Origin: RGIG8700 sp045648505
Lineage (GTDB): Bacteria > Bacillota > Clostridia > RGIG6154
Assembly (NCBI GenBank): GCA_045648505.1
Contig: JAZROD010000049.1
Coordinates: forward strand, 45,734-109,733
Direction of reading: 5' to 3'
Length of the DNA: 64,000 nt
The position numbers were made by a program, and so were the translations under genes. Every line of letters starts with the position of its first letter. Position 1 is the stretch's first letter. Under the pieces are notes generated by a model, which was not told where the DNA came from, ran no database searches, and saw only the letters and a program-made list of their open reading frames with translations. This document shows, piece by piece, positions 44,532 through 52,816 of this stretch.

Positions 44532-45230
44532 TTATTTAATCCAAAAATCATATACAATATCAGAGACGATATTCATAATTATGGATGTGGTAAAACCAAT
44601 AAATAACGATAAGTACGGATGTTTTTTTATAAAGTCTGCTATGTAGTAATAGTTTGATTTTTTTATTCTTTTTATTTCTTTTGTCAATATTGTCAAATAT
44701 TGGCTTTCTATTCCACTTTGTCTAATCCTAGCCCTACAATCATCACAAATTATAGGTTTATTACAAGAAAAAATTATGTCAGCTTTATCACCACACATAT
44801 CGAATATACATCCTTTTGTTTCATCATGAGTTAAATACTTACCTTGTATTTTATATCGGGTTACATATCGATATATTGTTGAAATCATAAAATTAAATGG
44901 GTCTATATTTTCATTTTTTAGCAGTTCATCTACTTGATAAAAAGATACAACATAAATATTATTGTCCTGAAGTCTTTTTCCAAAATAATTCAATTCTATA
45001 ATAGTATCAACGAATCCAATACACATATCATGCTTTTTAGAATCAAAACCATCTCTAAGAAGCCCTTTAAGTTTGTCAAATGAATATCCCCACTCATAAT
45101 CACATTGGGGTCTATTTTGCTCATATATATCAACCGTAAAAATTTTGGATTTATATCTACTTAATTTATCAAATAGTTGTTCGTGTTTTTGTTTGCCTAA
45201 TTTGACAATTTTAATTTTTGTCTTTTCCAT
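44532..45230 (-). CDS. Unrecognised zinc-site protein with C-terminal membrane helix
   Basis: The start at 45230 (MEKTKIKIVKLGKQKHEQLF) is favoured by AAAGGAC upstream; the frame is open to 45278. The 232-residue protein has a globular N-terminal two-thirds and a Cys/His cluster at about 148-175: THDETKGCIFDMCGDKADII, then CNKPIICDDCRARI. The C-terminus is a membrane anchor (about 208-228, HPYLSLFIGFTTSIIMNIVS). No family was recognised. A soluble sensor or protease-like part tied to a membrane helix is a common effector layout in phage defence, and the gene sits next to AbiV and SEFIR genes. Confidence 0.65.
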   Translation of the reverse strand: MEKTKIKIVKLGKQKHEQLFDKLSRYKSKIFTVDIYEQNRPQCDYEWGYSFDKLKGLLRDGFDSKKHDMCIGFVDTIIELNYFGKRLQDNNIYVVSFYQVDELLKNENIDPFNFMISTIYRYVTRYKIQGKYLTHDETKGCIFDMCGDKADIIFSCNKPIICDDCRARIRQSGIESQYLTILTKEIKRIKKSNYYYIADFIKKHPYLSLFIGFTTSIIMNIVSDIVYDFWIK

Positions 45231-45405
45231 AACGCTTGTCCTTTTTCTGTTATTAAAATTCTTTCTTGTCAGTCCCATTCTTATAAATCAACAAATTCGT
45301 TGCTATAAATTGAAACGCCTTTATAATGCACAATGTACAATTGATATTGTTAAACAATTAAATTTAATTTTTAAAGTTAAGCATACTCATATTTAAACAC
45401 TTTTT

Positions 45406-45483
45406 TCAATCCACCAAGCTCGCCTTCGTCTTGTGCAATTTCTCTATTTCATCTTGCCTGATTTTGTTTGCTTTTGCCAACAT
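45406..45483 (-). CDS. Possible 25-residue peptide downstream of a strong promoter
   Basis: ATG 45483 opens MLAKANKIRQDEIEKLHKTK followed by ASLVD and a TGA. The predicted peptide is a charged helix. It is the first open frame behind the promoter at 45530-45558, but it has no good RBS. Another frame on the same strand also shows protein-like sequence, so this may be a decayed gene end instead. Confidence 0.3.
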   Translation of the reverse strand: MLAKANKIRQDEIEKLHKTKASLVD

Positions 45484-45509
45484 TCATTCTAAACCTATGC
45501 ATTCTCAGG

Positions 45510-45558
45510 TTAATTAACTATGTTAATTAATTATATCATATCTTTCAATATTTTTCAA
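45510..45558 (-). promoter_or_regulatory. Strong promoter with overlapping palindromic operator
   Basis: On the minus strand TTGAAA (45553-45558), a 17-bp spacer and TATAAT (45530-45535) with the extended TG. Just downstream, TTAATTAA-5 nt-TTAATTAA (45510-45530) covers the transcription start, a typical repressor operator. The XRE regulator encoded at 45836-46228 is a candidate repressor. The transcript runs toward the zinc-site/membrane gene. Confidence 0.7.
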
Positions 45559-45655
45559 TAGGGGTTTTAGGGGCATCGCCACTAACAAGCGGACAATTTT
45601 GATATCAAATTGCCGTGCTTGCAAAATCTTAATGCTTCCGCATTATGCCCCTATT
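45557..45655. repeat. Structured intergenic element with competing stems
   Basis: Outer arms AGGGGCAT (45569-45576) and ATGCCCCT (45645-45652) are perfect; alternatively AATAGGGG (45557-45564) pairs with CCCCTATT (45648-45655). Inside, AAGCGG-CAATTT and AAATTG-CC-GCTT form a further imperfect hairpin. The block is much richer in G+C than its surroundings. It could be a structured RNA, a recombination or transfer site, or the remnant of a small mobile element. From 45656 to 45835 nothing convincing is seen. Confidence 0.5.
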
Positions 45656-45835
45656 AAGACTTATAGCTCATACGCTTTTGACTCCGCCAAATCTACTATA
45701 ACTTTGAAGTCGTTTCGACTATGTCGTCATTTCTCTTTTTATAAGCATTTTCATAATTCATCCTTCCTTTGTTCAAATGTGTCTATATCCCATTTTATTT
45801 TTAAAATTGAGATACTCGTCATTCTTCAGCAATCC

Positions 45836-46228
45836 TTATCCAAGCAGCATACGGTAATCATGCAAGGCTTGAAGATAGCAGTTCAGAAGGTTGCAACTTT
45901 TATCAAAATATATTCCGATTTCTCCCGTTGGAATTCTTACAGTTTTCATATCATACATACTGTCGATTTTATTTATCACATGCATAACCGCAATCTCATT
46001 TTCAAGAGTTGGATTCATAATTGAATACTTACAAATTTCAAACACATTTGCAATCTTTTCTGCCCGTTGTTCACGGATATTTCGCAAGCCATTTTCATAG
46101 TAGTGAATACTCATTTCCTCGACGCCAATCATTTTTGCCAATTGCTTTTGTGTATAACATCTGCTTTGTCTTATTTGTTTTAGATTTTCTCCTACCGTGT
46201 AAATCTTCGGTGTTACTATAATTCCCAT
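45836..46228 (-). CDS. XRE-type helix-turn-helix regulator
   Basis: The start at 46228 (MGIIVTPKIYTVGENLKQIR) has AAGGTAAGG close upstream, overlapping the end of the previous gene. The 130-residue protein carries an HTH_3 domain at about 13-70 (SRCYTQKQLAKMIGVEEMSI, HYYENGLRNIREQRAEKIAN). The C-terminal half has no recognised domain. It probably regulates element or defence genes; the palindromic operator 300 bp downstream is a plausible target. Confidence 0.82.
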   Translation of the reverse strand: MGIIVTPKIYTVGENLKQIRQSRCYTQKQLAKMIGVEEMSIHYYENGLRNIREQRAEKIANVFEICKYSIMNPTLENEIAVMHVINKIDSMYDMKTVRIPTGEIGIYFDKSCNLLNCYLQALHDYRMLLG

Positions 46229-46232
46229 ATCC

Positions 46233-46598
46233 TTACCTTTCCGGCTCCTGCCTCTTTTTATTTTTCTGTTTCTCTGCATCTTGCTTCACAAGTTCATTTG
46301 AATATGTGTCAATATTTTCCTGAATCCTGTCCATATAAGTGACATCACTTTTCTGCCACTCGTCATAACAATTCGCAACAGGACATTTCATATCCAAAAG
46401 CACCTTCACCTGCTCGTCTGTCAACTTTGGTTCTGAACATTCATATTCTAAAGTCAGAAATATATCTTCCCTCATCACAGTTTCATAACATCTTTCAACG
46501 ATTTGTTCCGGTGTCATTTTCTTAAGTTCTGCATAGTAATCATCCTGTTCTTTTACCGCTTTGTCATACAATAAATTTCTTAAATCTTTTACACTCAT
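46233..46598 (-). CDS. DUF3848 family conjugative-element protein
   Basis: Starts at 46598 (MSVKDLRNLLYDKAVKEQDD; AAGGA 11 nt upstream) or 46607. The roughly 121-residue protein matches DUF3848: YYAELKKMTPEQIVERCYET, REDIFLTLEYECSEPKLTDE, CPVANCYDEWQ. This family is confined to Tn1549-like elements and has no known role. It is preceded by a strong terminator hairpin 31 nt upstream of the start and overlaps the RBS of the XRE gene that follows. Confidence 0.8.
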   Translation of the reverse strand: MSVKDLRNLLYDKAVKEQDDYYAELKKMTPEQIVERCYETVMREDIFLTLEYECSEPKLTDEQVKVLLDMKCPVANCYDEWQKSDVTYMDRIQENIDTYSNELVKQDAEKQKNKKRQEPER

Positions 46599-46629
46599 AC
46601 TCTTCATCTTCCTTTCAATTTTTTTGCAC

Positions 46630-46666
46630 AAAAAATCTGCTGATTTGTATTTAACCAGCAGATTTT
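46630..46666 (-). terminator. Terminator hairpin upstream of the DUF3848 gene
   Basis: Perfect 11-bp arms AAAATCTGCTG / CAGCAGATTTT with a 13-nt loop; on the minus strand the stem runs into TTTTTT. It ends the COG2865/XRE transcript. The distance to the next start (31 nt) leaves no space for a promoter behind it. Confidence 0.88.
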
Positions 46667-46678
46667 CTATACCACTAT

Positions 46679-46966
46679 TTACTTTAATACAATTTGCATT
46701 TCTTTTCCTAAAGAATGTGCAACCTTAACCAAAAAGTCAAGTGAAGGATTATATGTGCCACTTTCAAGTCTTGATATATTTGATTTTTGTGTGCCTACTC
46801 GCAACGCCAACTCTTCTTGTGTAATGGATTGTTTAGAACGCTCCTCAATAATCTGTGAAATCACATCATATCTCGGCTTTAGCATTTCATATTCTTCCCT
46901 AAATTCTTCATCCTTCATCAGAAGTTCTTTAACTTCACTTAATTTCACCTTTGACTTGCTCATCAT
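46679..46966 (-). CDS. HigA-like XRE antitoxin/regulator
   Basis: A 95-residue protein, ATG 46966 (GTG 46969 and ATG 46963 are alternatives), overlapping the stop of the upstream gene. VKELLMKDEEFREEYEMLKP is a HigA/RelB-like lead helix, followed by the HTH SITQEELALRVGTQKSNISR and LESGTYNPSLDFLVKVAHSL. Such proteins are antitoxins or repressors of TA operons. The usual HigB-type toxin is absent; its only partner is the COG2865-like protein upstream. Confidence 0.82.
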   Translation of the reverse strand: MMSKSKVKLSEVKELLMKDEEFREEYEMLKPRYDVISQIIEERSKQSITQEELALRVGTQKSNISRLESGTYNPSLDFLVKVAHSLGKEMQIVLK

Positions 46967-48414
46967 CACATCTTCCCTTCATTTGCAAAATATTTTAAAT
47001 TTTTGCTTTTAGAGGCAATAGGTTCAGTAGTGTCAAGCATACCTTTATCTATCAATGGATTGAGGTACCGTTTTGAAAGGTGAGTTCTGTCTTTCAAACC
47101 CAAAAACTCCTGTATTTCTTTTCTTGTCTTTGGTATTGAACAAAACCGTATGATTTTTTCTTCTACACTTTCTTCATGCGGGGTATCATGTAGGGTATCA
47201 TGTGGGGTATCATGTGGGGTAATATTTCTATCACTTTTTGATTGTTTCTTTATTGGAACAATCAATGTGAATATATCCTCCTCACGAAACTCAGGTTTTC
47301 CTCCGGAATAAACCTTCAAATACTTATTTATATTTTTTATACCTGAACCCAATTCATCAGCAAGACCAATTTCACGAAAGAATTTTGATATAGCCGGATT
47401 TTTAGGAAATGGTGAAAAATTATCAGCATCAATCAAACCAAATCCATGTGGCTTATTAGCATTTTCCGTCTTTACCTGATTTGCTTCTATAATCAGCTTT
47501 GCCGGATATCCGCTTGAAAATTCTCTGTGAATAAGCAGGTTAGCACAAACCTCTCGGAAAATCTTATTGCGAATACTTATTCTTTGTGTTCCCTCAATAT
47601 AAAACGTATCGTTCAGATGTTTTTCAACGAACTCCATCAGCTTTGTATATGATATAACCAAATTATCAAGTATGACTATTCTATCATCGTATCTGTCCAG
47701 ATTTTCGCGTCTAAGAATGACATCTGTTTTATAGTGTGGTAGTGCAGACAAAATCAGCTGTTGCGTTCCAAGCAACAATATTCCGGCAAGATTAATACCT
47801 TCTTCTCCTGTTGTAAGATCTTTCCCGTACAAGTTAGAACTTTTTAGAAGTTCCAGGTCGCTCATTGATTCCCATGGATGCTCACCACCACGTTGGTTTT
47901 TTGCCATGATGCGGACCTTTTTAATTGTTTCTTTATCAAGGTCATCAACCGACACCTTGGGAAATATCTGAGTTTCAATATAACTTATGTTGCTTTTTCT
48001 ATTATAAAGCTGTGCAACAAGTCCGGTATTGTTTGTAATATTGAAATCACCGTCTTCGTTTCTGTCAAATATTTTCCCAGCAGTTCTGTGAACATCGGGA
48101 GTAAGCGGAATTTTTGCATATATAACAGTCTTTCCCCCAATATCATATTCTTCAAGTTGAGTATAAAAGGTTGGGCTAATTTTATCAGGATTGTTCATCT
48201 GTGTTACAAAATTTTTCTTAACCGTGTCAACACAATCTTTGTCAACACCACAAACTGTTCCATCATTTTCAACTCCTAAAAGCAAATGGCCGCCTAATCG
48301 ATTCAACATTGCGCAAACAGACTCAAATGTGTCCTTATTTAATTCTCGCTTAGATTCCTTAAATTCAATAGATATTCCTTCACCTTTATCGAGAATACTC
48401 TGTATATCGATCAT
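46966..48414 (-). CDS. AlbA_2/Schlafen-type (COG2865) regulator
   Basis: The start at 48414 (MIDIQSILDKGEGISIEFKE) has AAAGGAGGTG at good distance. The 482-residue protein has an AlbA_2/Schlafen domain at about 1-130 (FESVCAMLNRLGGHLLLGVE, GVDKDCVDTVKKNF), a COG2865 helicase-like middle (FREVCANLLIHREFSSGYPA; GLADELGSGIKNINKYLKVY) and a winged-helix end after a short tandem repeat of T-P-H-D units. It is annotated elsewhere as RNA-binding domain or ATP-dependent helicase-like protein. It forms a two-gene operon with the XRE gene, under a promoter containing a perfect palindrome. Confidence 0.82.
   Translation of the reverse strand: MIDIQSILDKGEGISIEFKESKRELNKDTFESVCAMLNRLGGHLLLGVENDGTVCGVDKDCVDTVKKNFVTQMNNPDKISPTFYTQLEEYDIGGKTVIYAKIPLTPDVHRTAGKIFDRNEDGDFNITNNTGLVAQLYNRKSNISYIETQIFPKVSVDDLDKETIKKVRIMAKNQRGGEHPWESMSDLELLKSSNLYGKDLTTGEEGINLAGILLLGTQQLILSALPHYKTDVILRRENLDRYDDRIVILDNLVISYTKLMEFVEKHLNDTFYIEGTQRISIRNKIFREVCANLLIHREFSSGYPAKLIIEANQVKTENANKPHGFGLIDADNFSPFPKNPAISKFFREIGLADELGSGIKNINKYLKVYSGGKPEFREEDIFTLIVPIKKQSKSDRNITPHDTPHDTLHDTPHEESVEEKIIRFCSIPKTRKEIQEFLGLKDRTHLSKRYLNPLIDKGMLDTTEPIASKSKNLKYFANEGKM
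47180..47215. repeat. 12-bp tandem repeat inside the COG2865 gene
   Basis: Three units of GGGGTATCATGT (the second starts with A) plus a partial fourth encode repeated T-P-H-D in the linker before the C-terminal winged helix. Length changes would keep the frame. Confidence 0.85.
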
Positions 48415-48489
48415 TAAAAACACCTCCTTTATATCTTTTACGAAATTCAAACATCTATGCTTGTTTGAAAAACATAATCTCTTATATTT

Positions 48490-48518
48490 ATATTATCATA
48501 TATGATAACTTATGTCAA
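48490..48518 (-). promoter_or_regulatory. Consensus promoter with palindromic operator
   Basis: On the minus strand TTGACA (48513-48518), a 17-bp spacer and TAATAT (48490-48495). The perfect 16-bp palindrome TTATCATATATGATAA (48493-48508) fills the spacer and overlaps the -10, as expected for a repressor site; the XRE protein at the end of this operon is the obvious candidate. A further hairpin (TTCAAACA / TGTTTGAA) lies in the leader. Confidence 0.8.
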
Positions 48519-48526
48519 GGACTTTT

Positions 48527-51500
48527 TTATCTCTCAAATCCTACAACTTTTTTAAGTGGAACTTCCTCTCCGTCAGGCTCACCGAGGTCTGCACCTTCTT
48601 TGTCTTTCTTATCCATATTAAGTAGAACATCAACCTCTGCAAGTCTTTCGATTTTTGCCTGAAGCTCTGCTTCTTGCGGGAACTCTTTTTGACTTTCAAT
48701 CTTTGCAGTTTCCAACTGCTTTTGTGTTTCCTCAAGATTATCTTTTACAATCTCTAATCTCTTTGGTAGTCCTTCAAGAGCATTATCAAGTCTTTGCAAG
48801 TTACCGAACACATCTGTACCAAGCTCTACCTTATGGCTCAAATGTCCTTTAAGTGATACATAGAAAACTTTAGTTGATGAATCAAAAGACAAATCCATTG
48901 AAAAACCTCTGTAATCGCCAATCGGTGTTGGTTCAGGTGATGTCATTTTCTTGCATCGTTCAAGTAATGCCGTGCCGGCTTTCTCTTTATCTTGATATGC
49001 AAGTCCGTCAATGGTCATCGGATAGAAAACATCCTCTTGTTTTGGATATTTCTCAACAATAGCAATATCGCCCTCAAAGCCTTTAATTCGCTCTGTAAGG
49101 TCTGCAATGGTTCGGGGGTATTCTTTTATTACCTTGTCCTCAAGCTCGTATTTTTGGCTCATAAATGACGATTTAATGAGCTTTAGCTTTGCTACTTGTG
49201 TATCCAAGTCCATTTTCTCTTTGATATACGGATTTCCCGTTGTTAGTGCTTTAATCTCTGCATAGGATAATGCCATTTCGTCAATATCTTCAGCACTTCT
49301 TACCGGAGATTTACTTGTCATTATCTGACCTATAAATTTCTGCTTGTTTTCAACGAGCTGCCACATATAACTGTCAAATGTATCTTTAGTTACATATCTG
49401 CGAATATGAACATCAGAGTTGGTATTTCCTTGACGGATTATTCGTCCTGCACGCTGTTCCAAATCAGCGGGCCTCCAAGGACAATCCAAATCGTGAGAAG
49501 CATATAAAAGCCTTTGCACATTCGTTCCGGCTCCCATCTTTGGAGTAGAGCCAAGTAGTATTCTTACATCACCCTTACGAACCTTTGAAAAGAGTTCTTT
49601 CTTTTTAACCTCTGTTTCCGCATTGTGTATGAACTCAATCTCGTGTTCAGCTACACCGTTTGCTATCAGCTTATCTCTTATGTCTGAATAAACATTAAAT
49701 GTACCGTCATTCTTCGGGGTAGATAAATCACAGAATACAAGTTGTGTTCCTTTGATGTCGGTTGTCTGCTCCCAAATATCAAAGACTTCCTTTGCACACG
49801 CAGAAACCTTTGAACTTTCATCATCGGGTAATAGGTCATTCATAAGCCTTTGGTCAAGTGCAAGTTTTCGTCCGTCATTGGTTATCTTCAGCATATTATC
49901 TACCGAAGGATCAACCATTTTATTACGAACTTTTTCTGCACGGTCTGCAAGCTCTTTAACCATTTCCTTTTGAATTTCAGTAGGCTCAACCGCGATTGTC
50001 TTATAATGCGGAGTCGGTGTAGAAAGATTAAGCATATCGGCAGTTTGAATATCTGCAACATTCTTAAACATAGCCATAAGCTCCGGCAGATTGAAGAACT
50101 TTGCAAATCTTGTTTTAGCTCTGTATCCCGTACCCTCAGGTGCAAGTTCTATTGCCGTGATTGTTTCTCCGAAAGTAGATGCCCAAGCATCAAAGTGTTG
50201 CAGATTATGTTCTCTTAAAGTGTTGTACTGCAAGTATCTCTGCATTGTGTATAGCTCAACCATACTGTTTGATACGGGAGTACCCGTTGCAAAAATAACA
50301 CCTTTACCGCCTGTGATTTCATCGAGGTATTGTGTTTTCATAAATAGGTCAGATGACTTTTGAGCTTCTGTCTGTGTTATACCACCGACATTTCGCATTT
50401 TGGTATAAAGGTAAAGGTTTTTGTAATAGTGAGCTTCATCAATAAAGATTCTGTCAACACCGAGTTCTTCAAAGGTAACAACATCATCTTTTCGGCTTTG
50501 GTCATTGAGCTTTGCAAGCTTGTTTTCAATGCTTTTCTTTGATTTTTCAAGCTGCTTGATAGTAAATCGTTCTGCCTTTTGTGCTTTAGCTTCTATAATG
50601 CCACGCATAATCTCATCTTTTTGCCGTTCAAGAATAGCAACTTGTCTTTCAAATGACATCGGTATTTTCTCAAACTGTGAATGACCGATTATAACCGCAT
50701 CATAATCACCCGTAGCAATTCTTCCGCAGAACTTTTTACGGTTCTTTGTTTCAAAGTCTTTCTTTGTTGCAACAAGGATATTAGCCGCAGGATAGAGTTG
50801 TAAGAACTCTGATGCCCATTGTTCCGTCAAGTGATTAGGAACTACAAAGAGTGACTTATTACATAAACCAAGTCTTTTGCTTTCCATAGCTGCAGCAACC
50901 ATAGTCCAAGTCTTTCCGGCTCCAACTACATGACCGAGCAAAGAGTTACCGCCATACATTATTCTTGCAACTGCATCTTCCTGATGCTTTCGCAGAACTA
51001 TTTCAGGGTTCATTCCGTTAAAGGTAATATGGCTACCGTCATACTCACGAGGTCTGTTTGAATTAAACCTTTCATTGTAGAGCCTTGTAAGACTTTCTCG
51101 TCTGTCAGGGTTCTCCCATATCCAATTATCGAACTCTGCTTTTATAAGGTCTTGTTTCTGTTGAGCTATCATTGTTTCTTTTTTATTGAGAACGGGTTTC
51201 TTTCTGCCTTCTTCATCCTCGACATAATCGAATATGCGAACATCTTTAAGGTTAAGTGATTCCTCAATGATTTTATACGCACTTATTCTCTTTGTACCAA
51301 AGGTGTTTGTAGCTTTTACACCTTTATCATAGCTCTTGTTTGAAATAGACCATTCGCCCGTAAGATTTGAATATTTAACCTCGATTTTATCCCTTGCATA
51401 CCAACCGGGAGAAAGCAGTTCATAAACAAACTCCTGAATATCCTCTTGCGGTATCCAAGTAGAGCCAAGACGAACTGTAATCTCACTTGCAGTTAAGTCT

Positions 51501-52750
51501 TTAGGTTGTACTGCCGTAAGTGCTTCAACATTGATATTAAATGTTTCATCGTGAACGGCAAGAGATTTTACAACTGATAGCTTTTCTCTGACATTTCCTG
51601 AAAGGTATTCATCAGCAGGGAGATATTTTGGTTCGTAAATACTGCCTTCTTCATAATGTGGGTTAATGAAGATAACACCCTTTAAATCCTCATAAAGTTC
51701 TTCTTCGGTTTTGCCCGTAAGACTTGACATAAACTCCATATCAATCTTTGCTTTTTCTCCGAGCGAAACCGCCAAAGCTTCTGAAGATGTATCAACCTTT
51801 GTTATCTCTTGTTTAGCGCCGATTGTTCGCTTCGTGAACATATCGGCTTTTCTCTCAAGCTCTACGTTTTCATCAAGCACCTCAAGAGAACATAAGAGGA
51901 AGTATGAGCTATCATCCGAAAAAGCCATTGAATTACCACGAGAATTTATCAGACCGTATTTTTTTGTAAAATCATCGTAAATGGTATTTAGCTTTTCTTG
52001 TTGCTTTTGAATTTCCCAATCGGGATAGCCTTCGGTTTGATATTCAATCAAAGTGCGAACACAATCACGAATTGCTATCATACCTTTAATACGATTCTGT
52101 GCAGTAGCATTAAGCTCGACTTTTCGCATCAAACTGTTTTCACGGAAGTACACATCACCGTCAACCAAAGTAAAGCTGAAATTTCGCACATTTGGATCTG
52201 CCGGAATAGTCAGTTCCTCATCGTTGGAGACATCATCAATCTCATATTCGGTAATGGTTGCGTGAATATTTTGGATTGCTTCGTTTAACTGTTCTGAAAG
52301 AGGTACATCCTCATACGGCATACAAGTCGGTGTCGGACCAAAAGGACCGCTTACCATTTGCATTTCGCCAAGTATCATATCAGGGTTATCAGCGAAATAC
52401 TGATTAACAGCAATACCATTCTCCAAAGTGCCAAGATGCACCCAATCGGGCATAATATCCGTCATTCTATCTCTCTTTTGGAGGAATAGAATATCTGCCG
52501 TAACTTCCGTGCCTGCGTTTTTAAGAAAAGCATTGTTAGGAAGCCTGATTGCACCCACAAGGTCAGCTCTTTGTGCGATATACTGACGAACCTTTGAATT
52601 TCGCTTATCCATAGTTCCGCTTGAAGTAATGAAGGCAACCACACCGCCGGGGCGAACCTTATCAAGAGTTTTTGCAAAGAAATAATCGTGAATTAAGAAG
52701 TTATGCTTGTTGTATTTCTTATCAGAAAGCTTGTAATCTCCAAAAGGCAC
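48527..52750 (-). CDS. Methylase/helicase giant protein, C-terminal fragment after in-frame TGA
   Basis: A 1407-residue frame that continues the 1164-residue fragment upstream in the same reading frame after a single TGA at 52817-52819; the codons between (reading VAIQGYEDTTLPDSFFDVAI) are typical of the family. It starts at methyltransferase motif IV (IGNVPFGDYKLSDKKY) and then holds the SNF2-type helicase: Walker A HVVGAGKTWTMVAAA, DEAH box RIFIDEAHYYKNL, and motif VI EQRAGRIIRQGN. The C-terminus is a coiled coil. In Tn1549-like elements one protein of about 2500 residues carries both parts and is thought to protect incoming DNA. The ATG at 52750 has no RBS. Confidence 0.88.
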   Translation of the reverse strand: MPFGDYKLSDKKYNKHNFLIHDYFFAKTLDKVRPGGVVAFITSSGTMDKRNSKVRQYIAQRADLVGAIRLPNNAFLKNAGTEVTADILFLQKRDRMTDIMPDWVHLGTLENGIAVNQYFADNPDMILGEMQMVSGPFGPTPTCMPYEDVPLSEQLNEAIQNIHATITEYEIDDVSNDEELTIPADPNVRNFSFTLVDGDVYFRENSLMRKVELNATAQNRIKGMIAIRDCVRTLIEYQTEGYPDWEIQKQQEKLNTIYDDFTKKYGLINSRGNSMAFSDDSSYFLLCSLEVLDENVELERKADMFTKRTIGAKQEITKVDTSSEALAVSLGEKAKIDMEFMSSLTGKTEEELYEDLKGVIFINPHYEEGSIYEPKYLPADEYLSGNVREKLSVVKSLAVHDETFNINVEALTAVQPKDLTASEITVRLGSTWIPQEDIQEFVYELLSPGWYARDKIEVKYSNLTGEWSISNKSYDKGVKATNTFGTKRISAYKIIEESLNLKDVRIFDYVEDEEGRKKPVLNKKETMIAQQKQDLIKAEFDNWIWENPDRRESLTRLYNERFNSNRPREYDGSHITFNGMNPEIVLRKHQEDAVARIMYGGNSLLGHVVGAGKTWTMVAAAMESKRLGLCNKSLFVVPNHLTEQWASEFLQLYPAANILVATKKDFETKNRKKFCGRIATGDYDAVIIGHSQFEKIPMSFERQVAILERQKDEIMRGIIEAKAQKAERFTIKQLEKSKKSIENKLAKLNDQSRKDDVVTFEELGVDRIFIDEAHYYKNLYLYTKMRNVGGITQTEAQKSSDLFMKTQYLDEITGGKGVIFATGTPVSNSMVELYTMQRYLQYNTLREHNLQHFDAWASTFGETITAIELAPEGTGYRAKTRFAKFFNLPELMAMFKNVADIQTADMLNLSTPTPHYKTIAVEPTEIQKEMVKELADRAEKVRNKMVDPSVDNMLKITNDGRKLALDQRLMNDLLPDDESSKVSACAKEVFDIWEQTTDIKGTQLVFCDLSTPKNDGTFNVYSDIRDKLIANGVAEHEIEFIHNAETEVKKKELFSKVRKGDVRILLGSTPKMGAGTNVQRLLYASHDLDCPWRPADLEQRAGRIIRQGNTNSDVHIRRYVTKDTFDSYMWQLVENKQKFIGQIMTSKSPVRSAEDIDEMALSYAEIKALTTGNPYIKEKMDLDTQVAKLKLIKSSFMSQKYELEDKVIKEYPRTIADLTERIKGFEGDIAIVEKYPKQEDVFYPMTIDGLAYQDKEKAGTALLERCKKMTSPEPTPIGDYRGFSMDLSFDSSTKVFYVSLKGHLSHKVELGTDVFGNLQRLDNALEGLPKRLEIVKDNLEETQKQLETAKIESQKEFPQEAELQAKIERLAEVDVLLNMDKKDKEGADLGEPDGEEVPLKKVVGFER

Positions 52751-52816
52751 ATTACCAATCGCTACATCAAAAAAGCTATCCGGGAGTGTTGTATCTTCAT
52801 ACCCCTGAATAGCTAC

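Noticed and set aside
45599..46024. Plus-strand reading frame of 141 codons opposite the XRE gene
   Set aside because: Its second half is antisense to the XRE gene, it has no RBS, and the first part lies in the structured block. It is most likely not coding.
47180..47215. Short tandem repeat that might suggest a CRISPR-like array
   Set aside because: The units are 12 bp without spacers, in frame within the COG2865 gene, and code T-P-H-D. No repeat-spacer layout occurs anywhere in the window.
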